A program made the translations under genes and the position numbers. This document shows, piece after piece, positions 35,881 to 47,740 of a stretch of 64,000 bases of DNA. The notes below the pieces were generated by a model. The model saw only the letters and a list, made by a program, of their open reading frames with translations, did no database searches and was not told the DNA's origin. Position 1 is the first letter of the stretch, and each line of letters opens with the position of its first letter. Origin of the DNA: Toxonevra muliebris (lineage: Eukaryota > Arthropoda > Insecta > Diptera > Pallopteridae); NCBI GenBank assembly GCA_963691655.1, contig OY829328.1, forward strand, positions 32,507,890 to 32,571,889, in the 5' to 3' direction.

Positions 35881-37152
35881 CTATACATGACTAACACTTG
35901 CTTTTTTTTAAACCAAACCATTCAAAATTCGTAAGCTATTGAGAGGATTTCTTCGTGTGTTCCAAATGATTTTATAATATTCGTGGAACAGCTATGACAT
36001 TTAAACCCAGTTTATTGGCTATCATTACTTGAATCTGTGCATTTGTTCTAGCGGTCGTCATGTTTCATAAAAAAGTATCCGTTCTTGAATCCTTATAACC
36101 ATTTGAAATCAGCCACAAGGTTTGGCATATTCACTCCATATTCGTTTTGACATTCGTCGAAAGTTTATTCTGGCTTGGGTTGTTGTCGAAAACCATAGAG
36201 AATGGCAAGTCGAATTTCTTGCTGTGTTGACGACAGGATTTCAGTAACTTTTGTCTTACCGATCTTCCTGAAATTTTATCAAATTTTATCAGTCCATCAA
36301 CTTTGGTTTTTTCAAAAATAAATAAGATACCAAGAACTTAGAAACAATTTTTGTAAGTCTCCTCGTCTATGGCACACAATTATTATTGATAGAATTATTC
36401 TCAACCAAAGTAACCGAAGTTTCAGGTATTTTTCTTGCTGATCCGAACTTATCTTTGAGAAATCTTTAGACAGACAGATGGGAAAACTTTCTGACTGGGT
36501 TCATGCAATGTATACTATTATATTGTAGTGGGTTCTTTTGCGTTAATTTGGACTTTTCATTATTATTTTTATTTTGCTTGTATATTTTTTCTAGGTACAT
36601 ACATATGTACATACATATGTAGTTGGCTGTGTAGTTTTGTAGGCAACACTTTGATTTGATTGGGTATAATTTTAATGAGATTTAATATTGTTGATTGCGT
36701 CTCTGTATGTGTGTGTGAGGGCTTTGTTTATTTATAATAAGCTTCATCTTATATTTTGATTAATGAATAATAGGGAACTAAAATTTTGTAACATATAAGT
36801 GAGACCGGAGCAAAGTCGGCAATTTTTTGGCGAGCAGGTTAAACCCTAGAAAAATACTTTTGAGATCGAAACCAAATGAATACATTAAAAAATATATCAT
36901 TGAAAAGAGACTTTCATTAATCTTTATAAATTTTCGATCTAGAAAACTTTGAATTCGATTGCGGCGCAAAGTCGGTTAATACCTGGTCATCTAAAAAATC
37001 GTACGTTTTTATACCAACAATTTTAAAGAAGGGATGACCACTAAAACTATTTTCGTAAGCAGCAAATAACAACAACGATCATATCAGCATTCACCACTTA
37101 TAAACGCGCACTAAAAATACTATAAAATAAGTAAAAAACTAAATTGTGTATT
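35881..37152. other. Unassigned AT-rich region
   Basis: No gene is recognised. Repeated ACATACATATGTA words form a palindromic microsatellite at 36597-36621, and GCAAAGTCGG occurs twice (about 36810 and 36965). Confidence 0.4.
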
Positions 37153-37329
37153 AACGAACACAAGGCAGAAGTGAAACTTCTTGTGAACTAAACGAAACAC
37201 AAGTAAATAACAAGCAAATGAAATTTTTCAATCGCTAAATTATTTACTTCATTAGCTTGTGTTTTTTAATTTCATTTGCTTGTGTTTCGTTTAGTTCACA
37301 AGAAGTTTCACTTCTGCCTTGTGTTCGTT
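37153..37329. repeat. Perfect 51-bp inverted repeat (hairpin)
   Basis: The arms 37153-37203 and 37279-37329 are exact reverse complements over 51 bp (outer end AACGAACACAAGGCAGAAGT). The loop is 75 nt and has a further inner pairing, CAAATGAAATT (37215-37225) against AATTTCATTTG (37268-37278). Weaker similarity extends about 10 bp outside. No coding frame is present. It may be a young fold-back transposon, or a source of hairpin RNA if transcribed. Confidence 0.9.
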
Positions 37330-38260
37330 GATACGCAACCAATTTTTTTTTTGGGATTATGCTAGAACAAAAATTGCAACTCTGTACCGGTAATGTCGAT
37401 GACAATTGTATAGAACTCTTTTTGTGTGCGACATCTTCATGTAATTCCTTGGACATTTGCGCCATCTGTATGTGAAATGTATAACTGTCATAAACTTTAA
37501 GATGGCGACGCTACACATTGTTCTTTCTGCCATAGGCGTGTGTGTGTGTGTGTGTAATTAATATGTTATATTGAATAAAAACTATTTATGAATAGTTTAT
37601 TATATAGTTTACTCGTGAATTCAGTTTCGGAATATTGATATTTAGCCCCTCATGCACATTGCTCGACAAAATTATGTCGCATTGCAAACTTACGAGCGAC
37701 GTCACATCCGGTTGGTTTTACTCTAGGACAAGAGAAAAGAAGTTTCACTTCAAAAAAATTATCTAAAATTCAGAAAAAAATAACTAAACAATAAAAGATC
37801 GGTGCCTCGGATCTAAACAGCTTTTGAAAAAGGAATTTTCTAATTAAAAACTGTACAATCACTTCGAAAAATCACACCTTAAACCACTGAAAATACGCAC
37901 CCAGATTTCAGTACCCTCCCACATAATGTTTCACTTCAAAAAAACTTAAAAAAATCTGAAACCTTCACAGTAGCAAACGCTTCCTCTTAGAACGTGCCAC
38001 CGACATCGACCCGTAATCGACTTTTAAACGATCTCTCCTTCATTAGGGCGGCACATTTTTGCAATCATATGCTTTTGGGGTAAAATTTTATGCCAAGTTT
38101 AGAAAAATTGTTCCCATTTTATTCATTTAAATATTTTGACATTCGAGCCAAAATTTCGTACACTGCCACAAACTTAAGTTGTTGAGGGATCGTTCCATGA
38201 ATTATTTGAATAAGAAGTTCATTAAAGTGGGCGAAGAAGATGCATGGTTGCAAAAATTTT
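37330..38260. other. Unassigned spacer
   Basis: A GT microsatellite lies at 37538-37555. AAGTTTCACTTC, a word from the hairpin arms, recurs near 37740 and 37925. No gene is recognised. Confidence 0.4.
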
Positions 38261-38261
38261 C

Positions 38262-39795
38262 AGGGTGGCCCTTAGCTATAGGTAATTTTTCAAAAGTAAA
38301 AATGTTGCTGCTCCCTTGCACTAATCTTATTCTAATTAAGAAAAAACCGGGCTGTGCAAAACTTCAGCTCCATCGGACAACTTCTAGGTGACCCTCAAAC
38401 GCCTTGAAGTTGAAACATAGTATACGCAACTATTAACTCCGTTCTAAAGCGGTATAGTCTTCCCTATCTTAACCACTTTCTTGTTTCTTCTTAGAGAAAT
38501 TTATTTGGCAACATCCAGGAAATTGTGTGAAAACCTTCTGAATAAAATTTTTTAAAAATAAATTCGCACAATTCCTGAAACAACATGAAAAATATAATCC
38601 CCCACAACTTTTATAGGAGAAAAGTAGAATAATATCTATAGAATCAAATGTGAATTTCACAAGAATTTCAACGAAATTCACTTGAAATTACGAAAGTAAC
38701 TCAGCAACCCTCAAGCACGTGGTTGTAAAAAGCATGGAAAATATGATATATTATTTAGACATTTTGCATTTTGTTTTCATAACAGCTGCTTTTGCAATAT
38801 TTCTGTGGTAAAAACGAATCACATATTCTTGACTATAAATAATTAACTGATGCGTATTTGTAAATAATTCTTCTGGTTATGTATAACTAGCAGCTCTATG
38901 AAATTCCATTTTTGTCGTGTGTCTACCTAAATTTGAAATTCAAAATTTCAACGAAATTCACTCTCGTATATTCGCACTATAAAAAAGAATTTATTTAGTA
39001 GTGGGTATTTTTTCAGTCTTCGGCAACGATCTGTGAAAAAAATTGTTTCTCATCTTAATTTTTTGTGAAAATGTTATTCCTGAATGAGTTTCATATTTTT
39101 TTCTGCAACGTCATCCACAACAACTTTCTTACCAAATTTTTCAAATCCCATTTTTGTAACCTGGATCATCTTTTCATATTGAAAGGTCTTTGCTGAAGAA
39201 ATCAGTGCAGATAGAAAACTTCGCGAAGAAAAATTTTATACCAGGAGTTACAAAAAACGTAATCTCGATGTTTATAAACAAAGAAGAATGATTTTTCGTA
39301 GCCTGCTTACGATATAATTTAAGCAATAAGTAGTTGCCTAAACCGCTGTTAGAACATTTTCAGCCAAGTACTCGAAGTGGGTGACAAATTTGCCCACAGC
39401 ACCATTCTGATTTCTAGATAAATATCCTGATAATTTATTAATTGACGCATGAACAAAAAGTAATGAGAAGGTGCTTTAATTCCATAACTGAAACTGGTCT
39501 TGAGATAGGTTTATCTTGAAGGGTTAAATCATTTTTAACTCTAACACTTTTGGCTAATCATCTCTGAGTTGTTTGTTCATAGAAAGGTGTTGTTCAAGAA
39601 ATCCAAGAACAAAAAATTGATTTATCTGAAAAAATTACTTTCCGGGCGGGAATGTACAACTTTATGGTCGATGAGGGTCGCCTCGCAGTTGTCCGATTGA
39701 GCTCAAATTTTGCACAGATTGTTTCTTTATTGATTGAAACAAGGTAGGGGTCTGGGAGCTAAACTTTTTGAAAGTTGAAATATAAGGGCCACCCT
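38262..39795. mobile_element. Element (or pair of copies) with ~140-bp inverted ends
   Basis: The arms 38262-38400 and 39660-39795 are inverted relatives. AGGGTGGCCCTTA stands at each outer end, and inward both share CTGTGCAAAA, AGCTC.ATCGGACAACT and GG.GACCCTCA. The 1.25 kb between them has no recognised gene. This may be one DNA element with long, diverged inverted repeats, or two MITE copies in opposite orientation. No TSD was identified. Confidence 0.55.
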
Positions 39796-41549
39796 TATCT
39801 ATATGTATACATAAACGAATAAACTCAAACCGACAGACTGAATGTTAGATATATTCGTAAAAAGTGCATGCATGCTCAAAGAGAAATTTCTTCAACTTGC
39901 CACCAAAGAACACGAAGGTGTCTGAAAGAAAATTCAATTTCCAATGCATCTCTGTTATCACAGTTATGCCTTTAATTAAGTGAATAAGTCATAACTAAAT
40001 CATAGAGGATGTATTGAATTACTTTAAATAAAGTATTAAATAAAGTATTAAATTTGGAACCAAAGTGACTTAGAAAGGTTTCAAAACGCACAACAAACAA
40101 TAGCTCCATGCATATCTGGCAGGGTCAATGCGTTTTATGTATAGGAAGAGGATAAAGGTCTGGTCCGGGCATCTTCTTTGCCATAGGTTATACATATCCC
40201 TAAAATAAAAACGTTCAAAATTTCCTATTTTGATACTCACAAATATAAAAACTCTCAAATACACTCACACAACTGAAGCAATCTGCATGCGTATGTATTC
40301 GTTTCCTTGCTTTGATCTTTTTATTGATTTTTATGGCAAATATGATTTTGAACTTGAACTTCTTCTTTTATGTACCTACATACAAATGCCAATAAGTTTA
40401 TTGTGGCTATGTTGAATGTAAAATAAGCAATATGTTAGCAACAGATCTTGGTTGTTGTTGCAAGCGTTGCATGCACACTCGCATACACACACACACATGC
40501 GCACAGCAAATGTGTTTAATAGAATATATAATAAAATTGTACAAAATGAAATTGTTTGCTTTTGCTGAGTACAACTCCTGCTGCGGCTTTCCAAGTCTAC
40601 AAAGCGCGCGGCAGTGTTTCGTTACAATAACAACATCAACATAAACGCAACTGGACGAACAGAAAAAATAAATAAAAATATTAATAAGACTTTGAAATAT
40701 GTTTGCGCAGAATTGGTCACATTGCAAGCTTGCGCTAGTTGGTTGAAGTAAAAAAAAAAAAAATAAACGAACAGCGTTTGCTCCAGCGATTGAAAGCGAT
40801 TAATTCACAGCAGGGACACTCTAGTGACCTCTTCCTTGCATAAAATGCTGCGCGTATGTCTGAATGCTGTTGCTGCTGTTGTGTAGCCTTCATCAAATAT
40901 TTAACAGCTGCGTCTAGTATGTGCACTTGCACTCAATACACATACACACACATACATGCCATGAGCTCATGCTAAAGCTCTTCTGAAAAATGGTTTACTT
41001 AAGTGCAATTTTAGTTAAACTTTCATGCAATGTAACTGGCTGCAATTGCTGTGTGTATGTGTGTGCGTGTGTGGATTAATGTTGCTACATGCTGCTGTTG
41101 TTGCTCTCCAAGAAGCGCATGCGTGGCATATGTGTGTGGCTAAACGAATGTATGCATTTATATTTGTTCTTCTCTTGTACAGAATTGCGTGGTTGTTGCT
41201 GCGGCTGTTGGGTGATGGTGGTGGAAGTTTCTACGCGCAAGCAACATTATTATCAGTGTGGGAAATATTTTGCATATGTAATACATTCATAAATGTTCAT
41301 CTAAAATAACCCAGTGGAAAAGATAACGTTCTCTGAGAAATGCATTCGCAGTACTGAAATACATCACATCTCCCTTGAAACGACATATTTATTTTTCTTC
41401 GTATACAGTGGCGAATTCAGAGAAGCTATTGGGGCTGCAGGTCCATATAAAATTGTAAGGCTTTAACCTTTTGAAATCTTTATACAGCACAACAATCATA
41501 TTTATTTGGACTACAATAGATCTGAAATTTGAAGGTCAATTTGAAATAT
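39796..41549. other. Unassigned region with microsatellites
   Basis: CA/TG tracts (40480-40500, 40935-40960, 41050-41075) and CTG/GTT patches (40450-40470, 40865-40880, 41090-41110) are present. Open frames at 40407-41309 are products of these repeats. No gene is recognised. Confidence 0.45.
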
Positions 41550-42000
41550 GCTACTGGTCTGATTAATTGTCTAATTTTAGACCTGAATTTCGGTCTGAAT
41601 TTTAGTTTGAGTCTTGACCTCATTTTTTATCTGTATTTGGTCTTACTTTTGATATTATCTTTGGGTTGATTTTTTCGCTAAATCTATCCCAAACTTTGCC
41701 CTAATTTTTAGTCTAAGCATGGTCTTAATTTTTGTTCGAGTTTTGGTGTGAACTCTGGTCGGAATGTCGTTCTGAATTTTGACCGGAGTTTCGGACTGAA
41801 TTCGTTCTGAATTTCATTCGATTTTTGGTCTGAATTTTGTTCGGATTTTAGGTTTTTATCTGAGTTTTGGCCTAACTTTTGGTCTGAGTTTCATATAAAT
41901 TTTTGTCTGAGCTTTGGCCTGAATTTTTTTGTTTTTTGGTTTGAGCTTTGGTTTGTTCTTGTCTGAATCAATGAGAATTTTTTCTTGATTTTGGTCAGAC
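41550..42000 (+). repeat. Degenerate 12-bp minisatellite (TTTTGGTCTGAA)
   Basis: The unit TTTTGGTCTGAA, or variants with TTTGAGTTT, TTGTTC and TTCGGTCTG, recurs throughout at roughly 12-bp spacing with many substitutions. The same motif fills 47140-47740 in the same orientation. Confidence 0.75.
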
Positions 42001-42031
42001 TTTAGTAGTTTTTGATTCTATAACGATTTTA

Positions 42032-43285
42032 AGGAGTATGATTGAAAAAATCTTAACACACGTTTTACCTAATAATATTTTTGGTTGAAAAATATGTGAG
42101 TTGTAATTTTTAATGACAAACATGTTGATTTATTGTGAGTTTAATCAAAATGAGTGAAGAAAAAGAAGTCCGTCTTAAAATTATAAAAAATTTTCAAAAA
42201 ATCCAAATTGGTTCTACAAAAAATTGGCCAAAGAATTGAAGGTATGCCGTCAAACTGTTTCCAATGTTATTAAACAGTTTCAGGAGAATTTGACCATCGA
42301 TAGGAAACCTAGTTCGGGAAAAAAACAAGGGCCACATGATATTGGGAAAGCGAAGAAAATAGAAAGCATATCGAAAAGATCTCCAAACACATCTGGTAGA
42401 AAAGCTGCCCGGTTAGCCCAGTGCTCTGACTATTTGGTGCGAAAAGTTAAAGCCAATGCAGGTTTGAAAACAAACAAAGTCCAAAAAGTTCCAGGCAGGA
42501 ATGCTGCAAGAAATTTGGACGCCAAAAGTAGGGCTCGGAAATTAAAATCGAATTTCATACAAAAATATTCATGTTGTATAATGGACGACGAAACGTATGT
42601 ACTGGCAGATTTTACGCAGCTTCCGGGTCAAAATTTGTATGTTGCTGATGCTCGAGGAAATGTCGAAGAACAATTTAGAATCCAAAAGCAGACAAAATTT
42701 CCTAAAAAATTCCTGGTATGGCAAGCTATATGCAGTTGCGGCAAAAGAAGCAAGTCATTTGTTACAGTGGGCTCTATAAATACCGAAATATACATCAAAT
42801 AATGTTTGAAAAAAAGACTTCTTCCTTTCATAAGAGAGCATAATGTGTCCACATATTTTTGGCCCGATTTGGCATCATGTCACTATGGCAAGAAAGCTCT
42901 GGAGTGGTACCAAAGTAATAACAAAGTTTTTTTTACCAAGAGTGGCCAATCCTCCAAATTGTCGGAAGCTAAGACCTGTGGAGAGATATTGGGCTCTTGT
43001 GAAAATAGATTTAAAGCGCACAAAAGTCCCAAAATATCGAAGATTTTAAAAAGAGATGGGCAAACTGTTCTGAAAATGTGTCTGAAACCTCTATTAAATC
43101 TCTAATGGAAGGCTTACCAAAAAAAGGTCCACGAGTTCATAAATAGTGGTTAGAACTATAAAAGTTATATTTTTCTGTAATTTGTAAAATATCAAATAAA
43201 TAAAAAAAAAAATCAAAACTCTAAGATCAACCGTTTAAAAATTATTGAATTTTATATATGTTAAGATTTTTTCGATCTCACTCCT
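42032..43285 (+). mobile_element. Tc1-type transposon, both ends present (DD37E-like)
   Basis: The ends are inverted repeats of about 27 bp: left AGGAGTATGATTGAAAAAAT then CTTAACA; the right end, read inward, AGGAGTGAGATCGAAAAAAT then CTTAACA. TA flanks both (42030-42031 and 43286-43287). Total length is 1,254 bp, a normal size for one transposase gene and two short ends. The gene carries a few lesions, so this copy is not autonomous. A fragment of a related element is at 1-290. Confidence 0.9.
42150..43105 (+). pseudogene. Tc1/mariner-type transposase, few lesions
   Basis: An ATG at 42150 opens MSEEKEVRLKIIKNFQKI; a frame change follows near 42200. The frame 42224-42802 has the first HTH (ELKVCRQTVSNVIKQF), a second DNA-binding region (GRKAARLAQCSDYLVRKVK) and the first catalytic Asp in MDDETYVLADF. 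A TAA at 42800-42802 breaks it, then the frame resumes at 42806 with the second Asp in FWPDLASCHYGKKALEWY. An 8-T run (42927-42934) shifts the frame. The next frame holds NPPNCRKLRPVERYWALVK, whose E is the expected third catalytic residue. Allowing for a one-base slip in the T run, I count 37 residues between the second Asp and this Glu, as in the DD37E group known from insects. That subgroup call is inference. Confidence 0.87.
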
Positions 43286-43363
43286 TATGAAGAATTTCTG
43301 GAATATGCCATTGCATTTAGTAGTATTCACATTAAAATGCTTATGAGCTTTAAAATATAGATA

Positions 43364-43610
43364 TCGCTCATTTACTAAAAGACTGCCATAAGTCAAAAAA
43401 CACGATTTTTGAGTTAATGATGCAGAATTATTCATTAAGTCATGCTTTATATTGTGTAAAAATTTCATATTAATATCTTGTATACTCTACGCGTGAGAAT
43501 TATAAGATTTCTTCTTTTTTCTGCAAAGTGGGAGTCTATTGAAAACTTTAAACGCGTTTTCTGCAAAATCGCATTTTTTGAGTTATGACAGTCTGTTGGT
43601 AAATGAGCGG
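43364..43610. mobile_element. MITE, 247 bp, ~50-bp inverted repeats
   Basis: The left end TCGCTCATTTACTAAAAGAC and the right end, read inward CCGCTCATTTACCAACAGAC, are inverted copies continuing through TG.CATAA.TCAAAAAA and CGATTTT for about 50 bp. TA is outside both (43362-43363 and 43611-43612). It has no coding frame. It lies 78 bp from the Tc1-type element but has different ends, so it is a separate family. TA suggests a Tc1/mariner-type transposase. Confidence 0.88.
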
Positions 43611-43612
43611 TA

Positions 43613-45530
43613 TGTTTTTGCAGGTTACATTATGTTGAAATAATGATGCGAAAGAATTGAAATTGTAAGCAATAATTTCAACTTATATAAAAGGCAAGAA
43701 AGGGTTTGATTGCATTTTAATTTGTGCAGTGCTTTAATTACTTCCCATTGGGAAGCATCGAATAATTATAAATAAAATATATTTTTTTCAAATTAAATCA
43801 ATAAACTTAAATGCTGCTGCTATTACTGTTGCTGTTGCTCATCAACTTCTGCGTCATCATCAATATCACATACTGCTGCTGTTGTTGCCCTGCATCGTGC
43901 AGCAACACTTCTGTTTAATTTTTTATTTTTTTCTACGTCATTCATTTTATTTGATCTGTGTTCAGCTTTTTGCAACAAATCCCGCATGCAACGCATGTCA
44001 AATTTTTTTTGTATGTGTGTACAGCTTAAGAGGTAATAATTTTGTTAAGCTCGAATTCTCGGGTATTTTTATTATTTAATTATTTAACAGAAAATCCAGC
44101 TCAAATTGACGCTAATGCTGTCTTAAGTTTTTAAAAATACAGAAATTTTGTAAAAACATTTCTGTGCAAATTATTTCTCACAAATTAGTGAAATTTTTTT
44201 ATTCATATTTTCCCCAAAGGGGGAAACGAGGAGAATAATATTATTCAGTGTTATTGTTGTTACTGCTGCTATTTTGCTAGTACTGAGCAACACCGCAGTC
44301 ATTTCTCATGTTGTGAAGATTTATTGCTTCCACCTTCTTTTTTACATTGCCAAAGTGCGCGAATATTTAGAGACGAACTCGAATTTGAGTTGAAAATTCA
44401 ATTTTTCGTTTATTGCTGTTGCTGTTGTTGTTGTTGCTGCTGCTGCCTCGAAAATGATTGATCACTAAATTGCGTATGTGTGCATATGTTTGGTATTTTT
44501 GAATGTGTGTATGCATGTGCGCATGTGCGTAGAGATCGACAGTGTTGTACTGAGAGTTAAGTTGAGAAAAGTTGCTTCAACATTTTTTTTGCATGCTTAC
44601 AATCAGATCTGTCAGATCAGTTTCCTCTTTTGCAGTTTTACTTTACTGCTACACTTTGTGTGTACGCGGCTTTTGTGTTTTTTTTTTCGTTTTTGTTATT
44701 CTTTTCGCAGCAGTTGCATTTAATCCTGCGCGCGCTTCTTTATCTTTCACGTTTATGAGTTTTATTTTTTTTTATTTTTTTAACAATGAATGCCAAAACA
44801 CAAAATCTGGGCGTTCCATGGGCGTTTTATTGTTATATTGACACCAGTAGTTAAGTATATATATTTTTTATTTTTTTTACAATTAAATATCGCATTTCAA
44901 AAATATGCGCTGTCTGAATGATTTTTTTTTTTAATTTTGCTTCGTATTCATATCGTTTTATCTTTGTGATTTTTTCTCATTATTCCAATCGATAAGCGCT
45001 TCATTTATACATAATTGAAATAAAATCGAGATATTTATATTTAGATTTTTCATAAACATTGTGCTTTTAAAAATTTGCATATGAGCAATACATTTAAATC
45101 TCAATGTTTTTTGTATCGAACAAAAACAAAAATAATGCTTGACCTATCAAATCTGTCGTGTATGAAGCGAATTTGCAAATACAGCATTAAACCTGTTAAA
45201 TGTGATACCAGCTCAATCCTAGGGAAAAAATCTTGTTCCTGATCACTTTGTCCTGATCATGTTTCTATTATATATTAAAACTTTAAAAGGGGTTAAAGTT
45301 TTCAGAACTTTTTAAATTAGTCCCCAACAATATTTACTACGGTACATTTTTGACAATTTGCAGAGTACTAAGTTAAATTTGCTTCGTCACATAAAAAGTC
45401 TAAAAACGATATTTTAAGAAATAATCCGAATTATGTGAAAAATTTTCTAGTAATTTTGGTAGGGTAATACCTTCGTTTTCTGAAAATTTGATAAGGGTTT
45501 CGATACAAATTATGCAATTTTATAAGTTTG
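43613..45530. other. Unassigned region with CTG/GTT microsatellites
   Basis: Trinucleotide patches occur at 43810-43905 and 44411-44448, TG-rich tracts at 44475-44530, and T runs at 44680-44780. No gene is recognised. Confidence 0.45.
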
Positions 45531-45574
45531 GGCCGTTCAGGCCTAAGTGTCTTGACAGCCACTCTAACCTAACC
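45531..45574 (+). mobile_element. 3'-end fragment of the CCTAACC-tailed LINE/SINE family
   Basis: GGGCCGTTCAGGCCTAAGTG, then TCTTGACAGCCACTCTAACC and TAACC, matches the last part of the SINE at 15086-15347. The fragment stops exactly where the poly(T) end of the next LINE (45575) starts. Confidence 0.7.
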
Positions 45575-47069
45575 TTTTTTTTTTAACGAGGAGGAAAGCA
45601 TAAAAAGCCACCCAGTCAGTGCGTGACATTCTCACGCTAAAAACACCTCTCGTCCGTACGGATATTCCTCCCGGAACCACCGTTAGGTATTACGAGGGAA
45701 GGCCGTAATGAACTTAGTGCTTCATTGTCAGTATTGGTTTCTGTCCAATTCTGTTCGGTTTTATCGTCGATTGACGATATCTGGCTCTGTATTTGTAGTG
45801 TTTGCTGTGCGCTCGACTTTGCGAGCACGTTCTGCATTATACAGAGTGGTCATCAACCTAGCTTGCTGCATTCCATTTTTCCGCTGTGTTACACATCTGT
45901 GTCGTCAGATTCCTTTCTGTAGGGGGTTCTCCAAAGGCTTTCTCCAGCTCATCTCTGTTTTTGTTAAAACGCGGGCATTTAAAAAGTATATGCTGCGCGT
46001 TCTCCCGTTCCTCTGGGCATCTTGGGCAAAACGGGCCTTCTTCTCCGATGTTGATTCTATGTAAGTACTGCTTGAAGCACCCATGGCCACTCAGCAGCTG
46101 CGTAATGTGGTAATTCAGTTCACTATGCCTGCTTGATATTCACTCTTCTATGTCCGTAATGAGATTTTATGTCCATCAACCCTTCTCGAATGACTCCTAT
46201 CTTGGCTGCCATTCCATTATGGTACACTGTCTTTCTTCTCTTCTTATGGCTTCGGTTGATTTTGTGACACGGCCATATAACCGCCTCATCTCTTGTGCCT
46301 GTAAATCTATGGGCACCTTACTTGTTATGACACAAATAGCATCGCCCGATACTGTGCGATACGCGCTAGCAACCCTCAGGGCACTGAGCCTATAAATCGC
46401 ACGGATATCCTTCTGGTGTGTTTTCTTGCTGTCCTCCCAGATAGGTGCTGCATACAAGATTACTGACGTAGTAACCGTTGAAAGCAGCCGGCGCCTGCCC
46501 TCGCGCGGGCCTCCTATATTCGGCATAATGCGTGTTAACGCGCTTTTTCACTAGCAGCTTTCAGGTGATCCTTGAACGTCATTCTAGAATCTATAAGTAC
46601 TCCTAAGTACTTAATGTGTGGGCACGAGGTGATGCTATGATCACCAACCATGATGACCAGCTCTTCACGTGCTCTTCTGGTACTCAATATCACGACTTCC
46701 GTCTTCTGCTCCGCCAATTCCAGCTTCGAGTTGTACAGCCATCTTCTCTCCCTTGAGATGACATCGTTACATATAGCCTGTAGTGAGTCCAGGTGTTTGG
46801 CTACTGCCACTATCGCGATGTCGTCTGCATATCCTATGATTGTTGTATCCTCCGGGAGATCCAATTTGAGGATGCCGTCATACATTGCATTCCATAGCGT
46901 TGGGCCGAGAACGGAGCCCTACGGAACGCCTCCTTTAACACGATACTGCTTCACGCCGTCATCAGTATCGTATATTAAAATTCTGTTGTCGAAGTAGTTT
47001 GCGATTATTTGCAACAGGTAGGTGCTCCGGTACTTCGAATCCTCTCAGTGCACTCATAATCTGAGGCCA
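45575..47069 (-). mobile_element. R1-like LINE, 5'-truncated (copy 1)
   Basis: The minus-strand element ends in a 10-A tail (45575-45584 as T on plus). It contains the RT palm, a C-terminal Cys/His region and a 3' UTR. It matches 57408-58942 almost base for base. Similarity ends at TCATAATCTGAGGCCA (about 47069), whereas copy 2 continues. A deletion near 46540 (about 16 bp against copy 2) and frame shifts show it is dead. Confidence 0.85.
45630..46997 (-). pseudogene. R1-like RT and zinc-knuckle remnant (copy 1)
   Basis: The frame 46535-46885 holds the RT core with the IIGYADDIAIVAVAKHLDSL box, both catalytic Asp present, then LEL.EQKTEVVILSTRRARE and CPHIKYLGVLIDSRMTFKDH. After a small deletion the frame continues at 46197-46526 (MPNIGGPREGRRRLLSTVTT...). 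Downstream in other frames a Cys/His cluster is seen, GPFCPRCPEERENAQHILFK followed by CPRF (about 46000). This is the C-terminal knuckle of R1/LOA-type ORF2 proteins. Upstream of 46885 a stop (CCCTACGG in place of CCTTGCGG) breaks the PQGSVLGP region. The enzyme would prime cDNA synthesis at its target; this copy cannot. Confidence 0.85.
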
Positions 47070-47139
47070 CAGCAGCCTCTCCCAAAAACCTATTCAGAGC
47101 GCAACTGTTATATACACTTTTGATCAGTTCTTTCATCGA

Positions 47140-47740
47140 CTTTTAGTTCTGGTTTTATGGTATAATTTTTTGTCCGATTTTTGGACTAGATTTTGGTTTG
47201 AGTTTTTCTAAAATTTGTTCTAAATTTTGGCTGAATTGGAATCCAAATTATTTAATTTGGTCTGAATTTTTGTTTGAGTTTTAGTATGAATTTAGTCTGA
47301 AGTTTAATCTGATTTTTATACTGAATCTGGCCTCCTTCTAATCTGAATTTTGTTTTAAATTTTGGACTAATGTCTGGTCGCAATTCGGGGTAAATTTTAG
47401 TCTGAATTTTAGTCTGATTTTTGGATTGAATTTTGATTTGAGTTTGTGCCAGATTTTTAATCTGATTTAAGTCCAAATTTGTTTATTTTTTGGTCTGAAT
47501 TTCGATATATTCAGTGGATTGAATTTATATTTGTTTTTATTTTGTTCCAAATTGAAATTGAGTTTTTTCTTGAAATCTGGATTGAATATTGATCTGATTT
47601 GCTTGAATTTCGGCCTGTTTGGTATGATTTTTAGTCTGAATTCTTGGTCTAAGGTCTGAATTTAAATTAAATTTTAATCTAAGTTTTGATTACAAATTCG
47701 AGTTTTGATTACAAATTCGAGTTTTGGTCTGATAATTTTC
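47140..47740 (+). repeat. Degenerate 12-bp minisatellite, second array
   Basis: The motif TTTTGGTCTGAA with variants (TTTTAGTCTGAA, TTTGAGTTTT) recurs at about 12-bp spacing as at 41550-42000. A minus-strand open frame (47252-47476) simply reads the unit as repeated QTKI/QSKN and is not a gene. Near the end a 21-bp unit is duplicated exactly (about 47687-47728). Confidence 0.75.

Noticed and set aside
37153..37329. Conventional microRNA precursor
   Set aside because: A 51-bp perfect stem with a 75-nt loop is too long and too perfect for a typical fly microRNA; kept as a hairpin or fold-back element.
40407..41309. Frames rich in Cys/Val on both strands
   Set aside because: Products of TG and CTG microsatellites.
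47252..47476. Minus-strand frame with repeated QTKI/QSKN
   Set aside because: Direct translation of the degenerate 12-bp repeat; no start context or family.
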